DNA of 64,000 bases from Corynebacterium ammoniagenes DSM 20306. Lineage in GTDB: Bacteria; Actinomycetota; Actinomycetes; Mycobacteriales; Mycobacteriaceae. Shown piece by piece: positions 8,586 to 17,377 of this stretch. The stretch covers positions 620,001 through 684,000 of the forward strand of contig NZ_CP009244.1 of NCBI RefSeq assembly GCF_001941425.1, read 5' to 3'. The notes beneath the pieces are model-generated. The model ran no database searches. It had not been told where the DNA came from and worked only from the letters and a program-made list of their open reading frames with translations. Position numbers and translations under genes: made by a program. The stretch's first letter is position 1; each line of letters begins with the position of its first letter.

Positions 8586-9966
8586 TCGCAATAACAAGCA
8601 CACCAACGCCAGCCACAATCAGCCACGGCCACCAGCCGGACTGGGTGTGGCTTTCTTCTGCAGCCACGACATCAGAGCCGGAGGCTTGCGCAGCCTGCGG
8701 AACTGCCGAGGAAGTCTCAGCTGGCATGCCCACCAACTTGATATCGTCGAGCGTGCTTACCCCGGCGCCGGCGGGGACGTCATAGGCTTCATCGAGAAGC
8801 ATCTGTGCTTGCTCCCACGCGCGTGGTCCGTGGTCAATGGTGGTATCTAAAATAACCGCCATCAAGCGGCGGCCATCGCGGTCTAATGCGCCGACAAAGG
8901 TGTGGTTGGCGTCATCGGTGTAGCCGGTCTTGCCGCCAATTCCATCCGGGTCATTCATGAAAAGCCCGTTGTCATTTCCTAGTTCATAGCCTTCGAGATC
9001 GCCATAACCGGGAAATTCTGCCGTGTCAGTTCCTACCATTCGGGCAAAGGTTGGGTTTTTAAAGGCCTCGGTATACAGCAGCGCCATATCGGAAGCAGAT
9101 GTGGACATGCCTGGGGCATCAAGGCCAGAGTAGCTAGCAGCAAAAGTCGAGCGTGCGCCTAAATCTTGGGCCAGCTGATTGATCTTGGTCAGCGTTTCTT
9201 CATCGCCGCCGAGCTGTTGCGCTAAGGCGTGGGCGGCGTCGTTGCCCGAGGCCATGAGCAGTCCTTGCAAAAGCTGCTCGACCGTATAGTGCCCACCCGG
9301 GCCGATACCCACCGCGGAGCCATCAATGGCTGCGTCCTCATCGGTACCGGTCACGACTTTTTTCAAGTCCAATTCATCGATCGCCACCATAGCCAGGAGC
9401 ACTTTGAGAATGGATGCCGGGCGATAGCGACCATGCGGGTCTTTCATCGCCACGATCTCACCCGAATCCAAGTCGGAGACTATCCACGCTGAGGCACGCA
9501 CATCATCATTGACGCGGAAACCCGACGGCGCCTGCACACCACAGTCGGATTCTTGCACTTCAGGCAGGGGAGCGGGGGATTGCTGCCCCGGCGCTACCGC
9601 TTCGGAGGTGGTAACTGGCTTCGGCGGAAGCAGTGCTTGCGGGCAGTTATCAGTATTGGGAGCTACTTCCCGGGTCGAGGATGCCGGTGCGTCCTCAGAA
9701 GTTTCGCCACCATCCGGGTTGTCGGAATCATTCAGTAGCCCATCAAAAACGTCAGCAAGACCTTGCTCAGGCCCCACACCTTGCTCTGCATTCATGCCTT
9801 GTTCCGTGGGCTCAAACTCTTGCGCACCGACCACCGGGGTCGACAAAGCCAAGGTTGCACCAGTCAACGTGGTGGCCACTAAAGCAGGCAGCAGACGACG
9901 CTGGCGGCCTGTCTTGCTTCGGCCGCCAGCGGGAGTAGAGAAGGTGAAATTGGGTGAGGCATTCAT
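8524..9966 (-). CDS. D-alanyl-D-alanine carboxypeptidase (serine-type, DacB/PBP5-like)
   Basis: A 480-residue penicillin-binding enzyme that trims the terminal D-Ala from peptidoglycan stem peptides. It has a signal peptide (about residues 20-48, ending VVGAQ), a low-complexity Glu/Gln/Pro linker to about residue 140 with EQG repeats, then the peptidase S11 domain with all three active-site motifs: SILK at 185-188, SGN at 240-242 and KTG at 346-348. A C-terminal membrane anchor (WWPWLIVAGVGVLVIAIISS) precedes a short basic tail. The gene starts only tens of bases from the divergent ADA-like gene, and its 3' end overlaps the convergent RDD gene by 62 bp. Confidence 0.94.
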   Translation of the reverse strand: MNASPNFTFSTPAGGRSKTGRQRRLLPALVATTLTGATLALSTPVVGAQEFEPTEQGMNAEQGVGPEQGLADVFDGLLNDSDNPDGGETSEDAPASSTREVAPNTDNCPQALLPPKPVTTSEAVAPGQQSPAPLPEVQESDCGVQAPSGFRVNDDVRASAWIVSDLDSGEIVAMKDPHGRYRPASILKVLLAMVAIDELDLKKVVTGTDEDAAIDGSAVGIGPGGHYTVEQLLQGLLMASGNDAAHALAQQLGGDEETLTKINQLAQDLGARSTFAASYSGLDAPGMSTSASDMALLYTEAFKNPTFARMVGTDTAEFPGYGDLEGYELGNDNGLFMNDPDGIGGKTGYTDDANHTFVGALDRDGRRLMAVILDTTIDHGPRAWEQAQMLLDEAYDVPAGAGVSTLDDIKLVGMPAETSSAVPQAAQASGSDVVAAEESHTQSGWWPWLIVAGVGVLVIAIISSLLLLRRPSGRGRHAAR

Positions 9967-9976
9967 TGTATGAAAT

Positions 9977-9982
9977 ATCTTA
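9977..9982 (-). promoter_or_regulatory. Candidate -10 box for the carboxypeptidase gene
   Basis: TAAGAT on the minus strand, ten bases before the ATG at 9966. It sits beside the opposing -10 at 9993-9998, so two divergent promoters would be packed into about 40 bp. Confidence 0.35.
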
Positions 9983-9992
9983 GGCTCACGCT

Positions 9993-9998
9993 TAGTAT
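9993..9998 (+). promoter_or_regulatory. -10 box for leaderless ADA-like transcript
   Basis: TAGTAT lies seven bases before the ATG at 10006, which favours that start over the ATG at 9970 that lies upstream of this box. Confidence 0.5.
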
Positions 9999-10005
9999 GG
10001 CTTGC

Positions 10006-10938
10006 ATGTATGACGCACCTTTAATTAGCCCTGAAAATAAGGACTCTTCCGCCGAAATCTTTGCTTCTCTGCCCAAAGTTGTGCTTTCAGCTGACGTTGT
10101 TGCAGGGCACAGTGTTTCTGAAGCCGTGAAAAATGTCTTGGACACGCTGCAGTCTAATAATGTGATTTATGCCGAGTTGCGCTTAAACCCTGCAGATTTC
10201 GCAGATTCGCTTAGCGATGCATCGCTTGCCGATGCCCTTCAGCAAGCCACCTCCGCCATCCACGGGCACGCCGTTGATGCACGCATTATTTTGACTGCCC
10301 AGTCCGATGCCGCACACGTGGCAGAAATTGCCGATGCCGCCATCGATCACGATGACGTCGCGGGCTTTGCCCTGGTTGGTGACAATATCGACGCACACGC
10401 CGGGGTTTTGAAAAAGCTGCAAGATAACTTCGTGCCTTTTGTCATCGACGGTGGCTTTGACGACATTGAAGCAGGCGTGAAAGCCGGTGCCACCCGCGTT
10501 GCTGTGGGCGTTGACATTATCGATGATTTCTCCGCGACCGTGGAAGGCATTGAGCCTGGCCAACTCACCAGCTGGATTCGTGACCGGCACATTGCAGTGG
10601 AGACCAACCCTGATGAAGATATCGCCCACGGCAATGTGGATTCTCTCGCGGATCACCCGCTGCCGCTTTTGCAACAGTTGGGCTTTACCTGCGCGGTGGG
10701 AACAACCGCGCTGACCCAGCAATTTGTCTCCTTAAATGAAGCACTCGGTTATGGGCTGGAGGAGTTCTTTGAGCTCACGGTCGCGGCTATGCAAAATAGC
10801 TTCAGCACGCAAGAACACCGCCAGCATCTGATCGAGACCGTGATTTTGCCAGCGTATGAGGAACTTTCCGATGCCGAATTCGCCGAAGATGCCGCAGCCC
10901 GCGAAGCAGAAGAAGCGGAAGAAGCAGACGACGAATAA
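10006..10938 (+). CDS. Adenosine-deaminase-fold protein lacking catalytic residues (pseudoenzyme)
   Basis: From the ATG at 10006 (MYDAPLISPENK) this is a 310-residue protein aligned along its length with adenosine deaminase: YAELRLNP matches the family's YVELRFSP, GVDIIDD matches GVxxIxD, and SLADHPLPLLQQLGF matches the conserved LAxHPLxxxLxxG. The catalytic residues are gone. The N-terminal HxH zinc ligands are replaced in LSADVVAG, HAGE by IDGGF, the GHG histidine by VAVG, and NTDDP by GTTALT. It is therefore unlikely to deaminate adenosine. The C-terminus is an acidic Glu/Ala tail. The actinobacterial add gene also lies near upp, so this may be its decayed or repurposed descendant. It overlaps the next gene by 68 bp. 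Confidence 0.72.
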   Translation: MYDAPLISPENKDSSAEIFASLPKVVLSADVVAGHSVSEAVKNVLDTLQSNNVIYAELRLNPADFADSLSDASLADALQQATSAIHGHAVDARIILTAQSDAAHVAEIADAAIDHDDVAGFALVGDNIDAHAGVLKKLQDNFVPFVIDGGFDDIEAGVKAGATRVAVGVDIIDDFSATVEGIEPGQLTSWIRDRHIAVETNPDEDIAHGNVDSLADHPLPLLQQLGFTCAVGTTALTQQFVSLNEALGYGLEEFFELTVAAMQNSFSTQEHRQHLIETVILPAYEELSDAEFAEDAAAREAEEAEEADDE

Positions 10939-12028
10939 ACACCGACGCCGACTGGGTCGCCGAAAGCTCTACGCCGCAGCGGCGGTCACCGCAGCAGTTA
11001 CCGCCGCGCTGGGAGTAGGGCTGCGGGCTTATCTCAAATCCCGTTCGCCCTATCTGGCGCAGGTTGCCCCGCAATTGCGCAGCTGGGCTTTGTATCTGCC
11101 CAACCACCTGATCCCACCCGCGCTGATGCTTTATATCATGGGGCTGGCTGCCAAAGTGGATCTGATTAGGGCATCTGACCGAGATGTCGTCATTCGGATC
11201 ATCGAGGGCAAAAGCCCTGATGATGGCCATCCTTTTAGCGCGCGGCAACTAGTACCGCGAGCTCTTTTGCAGCGCGTACCAGATACACCACCGCGCCCGG
11301 CGATGATTTGGACCCACGGTGGTGGGCACGTGGTGGGCACCCCGGGATTTTATGATCCGCAAAACGCGCGTATTGCGGAAGAGTTGGGCATTTTTGTCTT
11401 TGCTCCGTCGTACCGGAAATCCCAGCAGGCGCCGTTTCCCGCCGACTTGGACGATTGCTATGCCGTGGTGCGGTGGGTGCAAGAAAATGCGGGAAGCCTT
11501 GGTATTGACCCACAACGTATCGCCGTGTGTGGTGACAGCGCGGGTGGTGGATTAGCCGCAGGAATTGTACAACGCGCTGAAGATGAGGGTCATCCGGTGG
11601 CTTTCCAAGGATTGGTCTATCCCATGTTGGATCATCGCTCCGCAACAGATCCCACTACTGCTGCTCAAGCAATGCCCTCATCGCGCGGGCAGTTTATTTG
11701 GACCGCGCGGTTAAACGCCGCTGCGTGGCAACACTATTTGGGCCCGAGCCATCTATCTCGCGAGCTTGCCCCCTATGCGTCCCCGCTATACCGGCAAGAC
11801 CTATCGCAGTGTCCACCCACGTGGATTGGAATTGGGGATTTAGACCTGTTCTACCCAGAAGCGCATGCCTTCGCCCAGCGCTTGTCTAAGGCTGGTGTGC
11901 CCGTGACATTTGAAACCTATGAGGGCGCCTATCATGGCTTTGATCACATAGCGCCGCAGGCTGCGAAAACCAAAACACTTCACGCCGACCTTATTAAGGC
12001 CCTGCGTGAAGTGTTGTTGGAAGATTAG
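10871..12028 (+). CDS. Alpha/beta hydrolase, HSL/acetyl-esterase type, membrane-anchored
   Basis: A 385-residue protein. The start at 10871 is chosen because GAGGA lies eight bases upstream; in-frame ATGs at 10856 and 10889 are alternatives. The N-terminus is very basic (KQKKRKK, RRRLGRRK) followed by a hydrophobic stretch (AAAAVTAAVTAALGVGL), suggesting a membrane anchor. The catalytic domain has the oxyanion-hole HGGGH and the nucleophile elbow GDSAGG, with the final His in GAYHGFDH. These are hallmarks of the hormone-sensitive-lipase family, which hydrolyses short-chain esters. Its 5' end lies inside the ADA-like gene, so the two are probably translationally coupled. Confidence 0.85.
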   Translation: MPNSPKMPQPAKQKKRKKQTTNKHRRRLGRRKLYAAAAVTAAVTAALGVGLRAYLKSRSPYLAQVAPQLRSWALYLPNHLIPPALMLYIMGLAAKVDLIRASDRDVVIRIIEGKSPDDGHPFSARQLVPRALLQRVPDTPPRPAMIWTHGGGHVVGTPGFYDPQNARIAEELGIFVFAPSYRKSQQAPFPADLDDCYAVVRWVQENAGSLGIDPQRIAVCGDSAGGGLAAGIVQRAEDEGHPVAFQGLVYPMLDHRSATDPTTAAQAMPSSRGQFIWTARLNAAAWQHYLGPSHLSRELAPYASPLYRQDLSQCPPTWIGIGDLDLFYPEAHAFAQRLSKAGVPVTFETYEGAYHGFDHIAPQAAKTKTLHADLIKALREVLLED

Positions 12029-13263
12029 AACTTAGAAAAGCGCTTGGTCAGCATCTCTTCTAGTCCCTTCCACGCCTCAGCGTGGTCATTATATGGCTTC
12101 GACGGGACATAGCCTGCGGTTTCAGTGGATCCGAGCATATAGCCCAGGTAGTCCTGGAAACGTGGGTTTGCCAGCATGAAGGAGTTAATCGAGTCATCGC
12201 CAGCCCAATCAGCGGCATCAGCACAGACTTCGTAGCAGCGGCTCATTTGCTCCGTATCTACTGCTTCCGGCCCCTTGGTGATATCGCGCACGATGCCATT
12301 GAAGGAGTACTGGTTATCCGAGTGAACCATAAACTCTAGCTCCCCAGCATTAGCTGCGGTAACGAGGTCTTCCCACGTGGACACCTGTGCCAAATCATGG
12401 TCATCATTTTCCATAATCCAACGCATGAGCTGCTTGGACGAAGGGAAGGTAAAGATTTCTCCCCACTTGCCCAAAAAGACTGGGGATTGTCCCAGGTAGG
12501 TGCGCAGGGTGTAGACCGAGCGGGAATCAATAGTAATTTTGACCGGGTCAATACCTGCGGCGGCCCATGCGGATCCGTCATACGGATCAGCAGCTTCTTT
12601 TTGTGCTTTGCGCTTGTCTTCTAATTCCTTGCGCTTGTCCTCCGCGGCCTGCTTCGCAGTAGAGATCTTGGACGCTGCGGCGGTTACGGTCTCCTCATCA
12701 AATTCGCTCGAGGAGACAATCCGAACCTGGTCATCTAGGTCTTCGATAACCCCTTGCCAGTTGGTCAAGATGATGCGACCAATCGCAGTCCATTCCTGCA
12801 TACCCTGCTCGCCGGCGAAGTGGTCTAAGCCGCGGGACGCATTGCGCAGCAGCGAGTGACTGGCGAAGAAGATGTTGGTGTGCTGCGCAGCCGTGACAGT
12901 TGCGATAACCTCAGCCATTTGAAAGTTGCGGGCAACGGCGGAGATATTTTCATGGCTTGGGCGGCCAGCTAAAAATTCTGGAGTACCGATAAGATCATAG
13001 ACATCACGCTTGTCTGGGCTCACGCGGTTTGCTGGACCTTGATTAAACTCTTCCCACTGCGGATGGTCAGTAAGGTCATGAGGTTTCTCAGATTCAATAA
13101 AAGTTAAAAGCTCCGCCTCGGTGCGAAAACCCAAGATGGAATCATCATCACCAAGAAGGGCCTGCCACTCGGTGCCCTGCTGGCGCCATTTTGGCGCCCA
13201 CAGAGTATAAAAGTCGCCTTCAGTTAAAGAAATTTGGATCGGAACAATCGCGCGTGAGCTCAT
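12025..13263 (-). CDS. Conserved hypothetical protein with an internally duplicated module
   Basis: A 412-residue soluble protein from the ATG at 13263 (MSSRAIVPIQ); the frame is open further upstream into the P60 gene, but a -10 box eight bases before this ATG supports it. Two similar segments are visible. One is near residues 18-70: YTLWAPKW, then LGFRTEAELLTFIE, then HPQWEEF. The other is near residues 255-310: YTLRTYLG, then FTFPSSKQLMRWIM, then STWEDL. Between them is a helical part with a charged, coiled-coil-like stretch rich in Lys/Glu. I do not recognise a named family. It is third in a same-strand cluster after the EspC-like and P60 genes. Confidence 0.75.
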   Translation of the reverse strand: MSSRAIVPIQISLTEGDFYTLWAPKWRQQGTEWQALLGDDDSILGFRTEAELLTFIESEKPHDLTDHPQWEEFNQGPANRVSPDKRDVYDLIGTPEFLAGRPSHENISAVARNFQMAEVIATVTAAQHTNIFFASHSLLRNASRGLDHFAGEQGMQEWTAIGRIILTNWQGVIEDLDDQVRIVSSSEFDEETVTAAASKISTAKQAAEDKRKELEDKRKAQKEAADPYDGSAWAAAGIDPVKITIDSRSVYTLRTYLGQSPVFLGKWGEIFTFPSSKQLMRWIMENDDHDLAQVSTWEDLVTAANAGELEFMVHSDNQYSFNGIVRDITKGPEAVDTEQMSRCYEVCADAADWAGDDSINSFMLANPRFQDYLGYMLGSTETAGYVPSKPYNDHAEAWKGLEEMLTKRFSKF

Positions 13264-13271
13264 GGGCGACA

Positions 13272-13277
13272 ATTCTA
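13272..13277 (-). promoter_or_regulatory. -10 box for leaderless transcript of the duplicated-module gene
   Basis: On the minus strand TAGAAT lies eight bases before the ATG at 13263, in the 22-bp gap after the P60 gene. Confidence 0.45.
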
Positions 13278-13285
13278 CCCAAAGC

Positions 13286-14263
13286 CTATCCGGTCGGACG
13301 CCAGAAGCCCTTAAATTCCATCCCGATATTGGAGGTTCGCAGCGGATTGACTTGGACAGGATCGCCTGCCTCCACGATTTGGCCATCGCCGGCATACATT
13401 GCCACGTGGCCATCCCACACGACTAGATCGCCTTTGACCAGCTCATCGGCCGAGACCTGGGTGCCTACGGTTTGTTCTTCCGCGAGGCGAGGTAATTCCA
13501 CACCAGCTTCTCGGTAGGCGTATTGAGTAAGCCCCGAGCAATCGAATCCATTAGGCGATGTTCCACCCCACACATAAGGGGTTCCCACCATGGAAAGTGC
13601 AGTATCCACTGCCTTTTCACCAGCGGCAGAACCCTGTGATGAACCAGATGAAGATCCCGCACTGGATGCTGACCCTGCCGGATCATCCTCAGTCATCGGG
13701 GTGACCGTTGTATTAGTGGGCCCCGCAGCACTGTTTCCCGCCGGCAAAAATCCGGTGTTCCCGGAGACTGCCTCCAGCTCTTGCACGGCGGGCTTTCCGC
13801 CGTCTACTTGAGAAGAAATCGTGCGGGAGGCAATCTCTGCCAGGGGAGAGCTGATGGCAGCTAGTTCATTGACCAAGCTTCCGGTCCGCGCCGTGGCCCG
13901 GCCTAGATATTCCATCGCCAAAGCTTTCAATGCTGCCTCTGCTCCCATTCGTGCGGCGGGATGAGGAACTAATAGGCCCATGGCCAGTGGCATCGCGCGA
14001 GTGCCCAGTTCCATGGCTAAACCGAGGAGATCCTGCGCGCAGGAGCCAATAAGACCACTGGCCTGCGCAGCGACAGTGCGAATCGTGTCTTGATCCTTTT
14101 CTAAAATTCCCACCTCATCGAGGATCTTCGCAGGATTAGTCCCTGCAATCTGAGCCAGCGGAGCGACAGCGGAAATATCGGGAGCATTGACTAAAGATAG
14201 TTGCGGAAGTGACGGTGGCTTGAGCTCGGCGACTTTGGCGATGGTATCCACAATTACGTTCAT
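13286..14263 (-). CDS. NlpC/P60 peptidoglycan endopeptidase without a classical signal peptide
   Basis: A 325-residue protein. Residues 1-155 are mostly helical and Ala-rich, residues 165-215 a Ser/Gly/Pro linker, and 216-325 an NlpC/P60 domain (VGTPYVWGG, DCSGL). The likely triad is Cys242, His286 (DGHVAMY) and Glu298 (QIVEAGDP), the Cys-His-Glu arrangement known for mycobacterial RipA. Such enzymes cut the peptide stems of peptidoglycan. The N-terminus (MNVIVDTIAK) has no signal peptide or membrane helix, so the protein either acts inside or uses another export route. It begins 2 bp after the stop of the small EspC-like gene, hence co-translation. Confidence 0.88.
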   Translation of the reverse strand: MNVIVDTIAKVAELKPPSLPQLSLVNAPDISAVAPLAQIAGTNPAKILDEVGILEKDQDTIRTVAAQASGLIGSCAQDLLGLAMELGTRAMPLAMGLLVPHPAARMGAEAALKALAMEYLGRATARTGSLVNELAAISSPLAEIASRTISSQVDGGKPAVQELEAVSGNTGFLPAGNSAAGPTNTTVTPMTEDDPAGSASSAGSSSGSSQGSAAGEKAVDTALSMVGTPYVWGGTSPNGFDCSGLTQYAYREAGVELPRLAEEQTVGTQVSADELVKGDLVVWDGHVAMYAGDGQIVEAGDPVQVNPLRTSNIGMEFKGFWRPTG

Positions 14264-14265
14264 GA

Positions 14266-14559
14266 TTAACTCACTTGGAATCCTTGGAATGCCTGGCTAG
14301 CGGCATTATCTGTGGCTTCGGCAGCATCAGCTAAAGCAAAACCACTGCGGGCTATATGGGCGGTATCGGCGTGCAATTGCTCCGAGCGGGCAGTGAGATT
14401 GCTCAGCGCTTGGCTAAGGATGTCCACAAATCCTGCGACCATGGCATCATCAGGCAATGGTGTAGGCGATGGCGCGGCAAAGGTTGAGGCCACATCTAAA
14501 TCCCGCGCGAGCGCGCGAGTATATTCCGCATCAATTTCAAAAGTATTAGGTGGGTTCAT
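14266..14559 (-). CDS. Small helical protein resembling ESX/EspC-type (T7SS) proteins
   Basis: About 97 residues from the ATG at 14559 (MNPPNTFEID); a TTG at 14565 is an alternative. It is predicted to be largely helical: a short acidic N-terminus, a Pro-containing hinge near residues 30-38, and a long Ala-rich second half (HADTAHIARSGFALADAAEA). Size, hinge and the Ala-rich repeat pattern resemble the EspC / ESX-1 secretion-associated family, but no WXG motif and no canonical C-terminal YxxxD/E is seen. It is directly upstream of the P60 gene, a two-base gap. Assignment to a family is tentative. Confidence 0.5.
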   Translation of the reverse strand: MNPPNTFEIDAEYTRALARDLDVASTFAAPSPTPLPDDAMVAGFVDILSQALSNLTARSEQLHADTAHIARSGFALADAAEATDNAASQAFQGFQVS

Positions 14560-14605
14560 ACTCAATTAAGACTGCGCGGATAACAGAATGGTTCCGCTAA
14601 TGATT

Positions 14606-14611
14606 TACGAT
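14606..14611 (+). promoter_or_regulatory. -10 box for leaderless upp transcript
   Basis: TACGAT, seven bases before the ATG at 14619; there is no RBS. Confidence 0.5.
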
Positions 14612-14618
14612 GTAGCTT

Positions 14619-15254
14619 ATGGATATCCACGTAGTTGACCACCCACTTGCTTCTTCTCGTTTAACCCTGATGCGCGATAAGCGCAGCGACAATGCCGCAT
14701 TCCGCGCCGCCTTGGCTGACCTTGGCGGAATGCTGGTTTATGAAGCTTCCCGAAATCTTCCGGTTGAGCACTTCGAATGCGAAACCCCTGTTGCCACCGC
14801 CGATGGCACCCGCTTGCTTGATCCACCGATTATCGTACCCATTATTCGTGCAGGCCTGGGCATGATTGACCCAGCTTTGTCGATGATCCCTGATGCCCAG
14901 GTGGGCTTTATCGGCATGGCGCGCAATGAAGAAACCCACGAGCCAGTGCCGTACCTGGAAGCCTTGCCAGAAGATTTGAGCGGGCGCACGGTGTTCTTGG
15001 TGGATCCGATGCTGGCAACCGGAGGTTCGTTGCTGCATTCTTTGAAGCTGCTCGTCGACCGCGGTGCCACCGATATCGTCGCCATTTGCCTTATCTCCGC
15101 ACAACCTGGCGTGGACGCATTGGCGGAGTCTGGATATCCAGTTCGTCTGGTCACTGCATGCATCGACCCAGCACTGGATGAAAATGCGTACATCATCCCA
15201 GGCCTGGGCGATGCTGGTGACCGTTTGTACGGCCCACGCAATATTGATCTTTAA
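14619..15254 (+). CDS. upp: Uracil phosphoribosyltransferase
   Basis: A 211-residue enzyme that converts uracil plus PRPP to UMP (pyrimidine salvage). The PRPP-binding signature is [16 protein letters not shown] near residue 130, preceded by PIIRAGLGM. The C-terminal uracil-binding part is [14 protein letters not shown]. Full length and normal for the family. It is divergent from the EspC-like/P60 cluster, with about 60 bp between the start codons. Confidence 0.97.
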   Translation: MDIHVVDHPLASSRLTLMRDKRSDNAAFRAALADLGGMLVYEASRNLPVEHFECETPVATADGTRLLDPPIIVPIIRAGLGMIDPALSMIPDAQVGFIGMARNEETHEPVPYLEALPEDLSGRTVFLVDPMLATGGSLLHSLKLLVDRGATDIVAICLISAQPGVDALAESGYPVRLVTACIDPALDENAYIIPGLGDAGDRLYGPRNIDL

Positions 15255-15447
15255 AAACCAAGGTCAAATACACCTCACCTAGCCTGTGCAGCAGGGTGAA
15301 AAATTAACGTGGAAAGATCACCAGCGCTAGGTTAAGCTCACAGATGTCAGTGACTCTTGAAGAATCTCGGGGGAGCTTTGGACAAAAGTCATTGGCATCT
15401 TTTTAATCTTGAAACGGTGTACAGGACAGACCTTGGGGGTGAGGTCC

Positions 15448-15996
15448 ATGGCTGTAAGCGTTGATCGTTTGCTGTGGGCAAGTTACGGGTTTACATTTTC
15501 ACAAAATTTAAGAAAGATTCGGCGAAGCCGTGGGGTTACGCAACAAGCACTAGCTGAGATCGCGGGGCTGTCGCGGACGCAGGTGTGCAATTTAGAGCGC
15601 AATGAAAACAACTCAGGCACCAGTGCTGATCCGGCGCTGTCAACGGTGTATAAATTGGCGCTAGCGCTCGAAGTACCGCCGGTGCTTTTGCTTCCACAAT
15701 CAGCAGATATGGTCAATTCCGTCTGCGCGACGACCAGCACGCGGGCCGTGGCGCAGAAGATTCCTAGTGCCACAGTGGGGGCGTCAGACATGCGGAATAC
15801 AAAATTTCGGCGTGGTACCCGCACTATTCCTGAACAACAAACGCTTCGAAAAGCCGGGAGTTTGGTGTCAGAAGATGACGGCAAGCTTGAAACCAGTATG
15901 GGGGAGGAATTGCGGCCATTTTCGCAGGAATACACCGCGCAAAAGCGCCGTCAAGCTACGGCGTATAAGACAAAGATGGTCAATCGTATGACTTGA
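15448..15996 (+). CDS. XRE-family helix-turn-helix transcriptional regulator
   Basis: 182 residues from the ATG at 15448, chosen for the GGGGGTGAGG site just upstream; the frame extends back to a TTG at 15409. Residues 18-80 are a Cro/C1-type HTH (LRKIRRSRGVTQQALAEIAG, then SRTQVCNLER). The remaining 100 residues are basic, low in hydrophobic content and without a recognised ligand domain. It probably binds DNA as a dimer; its targets are unknown. The 193-bp region before it carries no other clear gene. Confidence 0.85.
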   Translation: MAVSVDRLLWASYGFTFSQNLRKIRRSRGVTQQALAEIAGLSRTQVCNLERNENNSGTSADPALSTVYKLALALEVPPVLLLPQSADMVNSVCATTSTRAVAQKIPSATVGASDMRNTKFRRGTRTIPEQQTLRKAGSLVSEDDGKLETSMGEELRPFSQEYTAQKRRQATAYKTKMVNRMT

Positions 15997-16171
15997 GATA
16001 TGCAATTAAAGGATACAAAGCCGTCTTAAATTCTTTGAAAAGTACTGGTTGGCGCACCCTTGCCTGGGTAGGATTTATGAACAGCACGGTCTAGTTGTAG
16101 ACTCGTGCGAAGAAGAAAATCTTTTGCGCACCACAATCAGGGGCGCTGGGCGTATCAAGGAGAGTCTGAGT

Positions 16172-17377
16172 ATGACGCAGCCGACCGTTTCGGAATTCGT
16201 CAATGACTGGTTTGATACTCACCGCGCGGAAATCATTGGGTGGCGCCGGCATATTCACAGCCATCCTGAGCCATCCAACCAAGAGTTTGAAACCACCAAG
16301 TATCTCGCGAAAGTCTTAGCTGAGTACGGATTGGACGTTCAGCGCTTTCCAGAAACTGGCCTGATGGTCGATATTGGACCTGATACTGAAGAAGGCCGTA
16401 TCGCATTTCGCGCAGATATTGATGCCCTTCCGGTCCAAGAGGTCACGGGCTTGGAATTTAGCTCGCAAACTCCAGGCGTTTCCCATTCCTGTGGGCATGA
16501 TGTGCACACCACCATTGCCCTGGGCTTAGCGTGTGCAGTAGCGGATTATCACCGCGAATTTCCTCTAAGTATCGGCGTGCGCGTTATTTTCCAGCCGGCA
16601 GAAGAAGTCTGGGTCGGCGGTGCCACCGACGTCATTGACTGGGGCGCACTCAATGGCGTGCACTCTATTTACGCCGTGCACGTGGAGCCGAAGCTGCGCG
16701 TTGGCCGCATCGGTTTGCGCGCCGGGGCTATTACCTCTGCCACCGACATCATTGAATTAGATATCAAAGGACCCGGCGGACATACCTCGCGCCCGCACCT
16801 GTCCGCAGATGTCATCTACGCAATGAGCAAAGTAGTCACTGATTTGCCGGCACTATTGTCGCGCCGAATTGATCCACGCACGGGTACCGTTTTGGTCTTT
16901 GGCACGATGAACTCCGGCTATGCGCCTAATGCGATTCCGCAAACGGGTTCCTTGTCCGGGACTTTGCGCACCGCAGACATTGGGATTTGGCGCGAAATCT
17001 CCGGCATTTTCCAGGAATTGGTCGAGCAGGTCTTAGCGCCGACAGGTGTTAAACACGAGCTGACCTACCATCGCGGGGTTCCGCCGGTACTTAACGATGA
17101 TGTGGCGACCGCGCTGATTGCATCGGCAGCCAAGGCAATTGATCCACAATCTATCGTGCAAGCTCCACAGTCGTCCGGCGGTGAAGATTTTTCTTGGTAT
17201 CTCGAACACGTGCCAGGCTCCATGGTGCGATTGGGCTGTTGGTCCGGCGATGGCGATATGCACGACCTGCACCAGGGGGACTTGGTTGTTGATGAGCGCG
17301 CAATTGGCGTGGGCGTCAAGCTCTTTGCATCTGTGATTAATCAATTCGCCACCGCGATTGAAGAGGAGTCGGCGTAA
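16172..17377 (+). CDS. M20-family amidohydrolase (AmiA/hippurate-hydrolase-like)
   Basis: 401 residues from the ATG at 16172, which has an AAGGAG site at proper spacing; the upstream extension of the frame to 16049 is not protein-like. The metallopeptidase M20D pattern is present: RRHIHSHPEPSNQEFET, AFRADIDALPVQE, the metal-binding HSCGHDVHTT, and FQPAEE with the catalytic Glu. Relatives cleave N-acyl amino acids or aromatic amides. In mycobacteria two related genes (amiA1, amiB1) occupy the same position between lpdA and the purine/pyrimidine salvage genes. The substrate is not known here. Confidence 0.9.
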   Translation: MTQPTVSEFVNDWFDTHRAEIIGWRRHIHSHPEPSNQEFETTKYLAKVLAEYGLDVQRFPETGLMVDIGPDTEEGRIAFRADIDALPVQEVTGLEFSSQTPGVSHSCGHDVHTTIALGLACAVADYHREFPLSIGVRVIFQPAEEVWVGGATDVIDWGALNGVHSIYAVHVEPKLRVGRIGLRAGAITSATDIIELDIKGPGGHTSRPHLSADVIYAMSKVVTDLPALLSRRIDPRTGTVLVFGTMNSGYAPNAIPQTGSLSGTLRTADIGIWREISGIFQELVEQVLAPTGVKHELTYHRGVPPVLNDDVATALIASAAKAIDPQSIVQAPQSSGGEDFSWYLEHVPGSMVRLGCWSGDGDMHDLHQGDLVVDERAIGVGVKLFASVINQFATAIEEESA

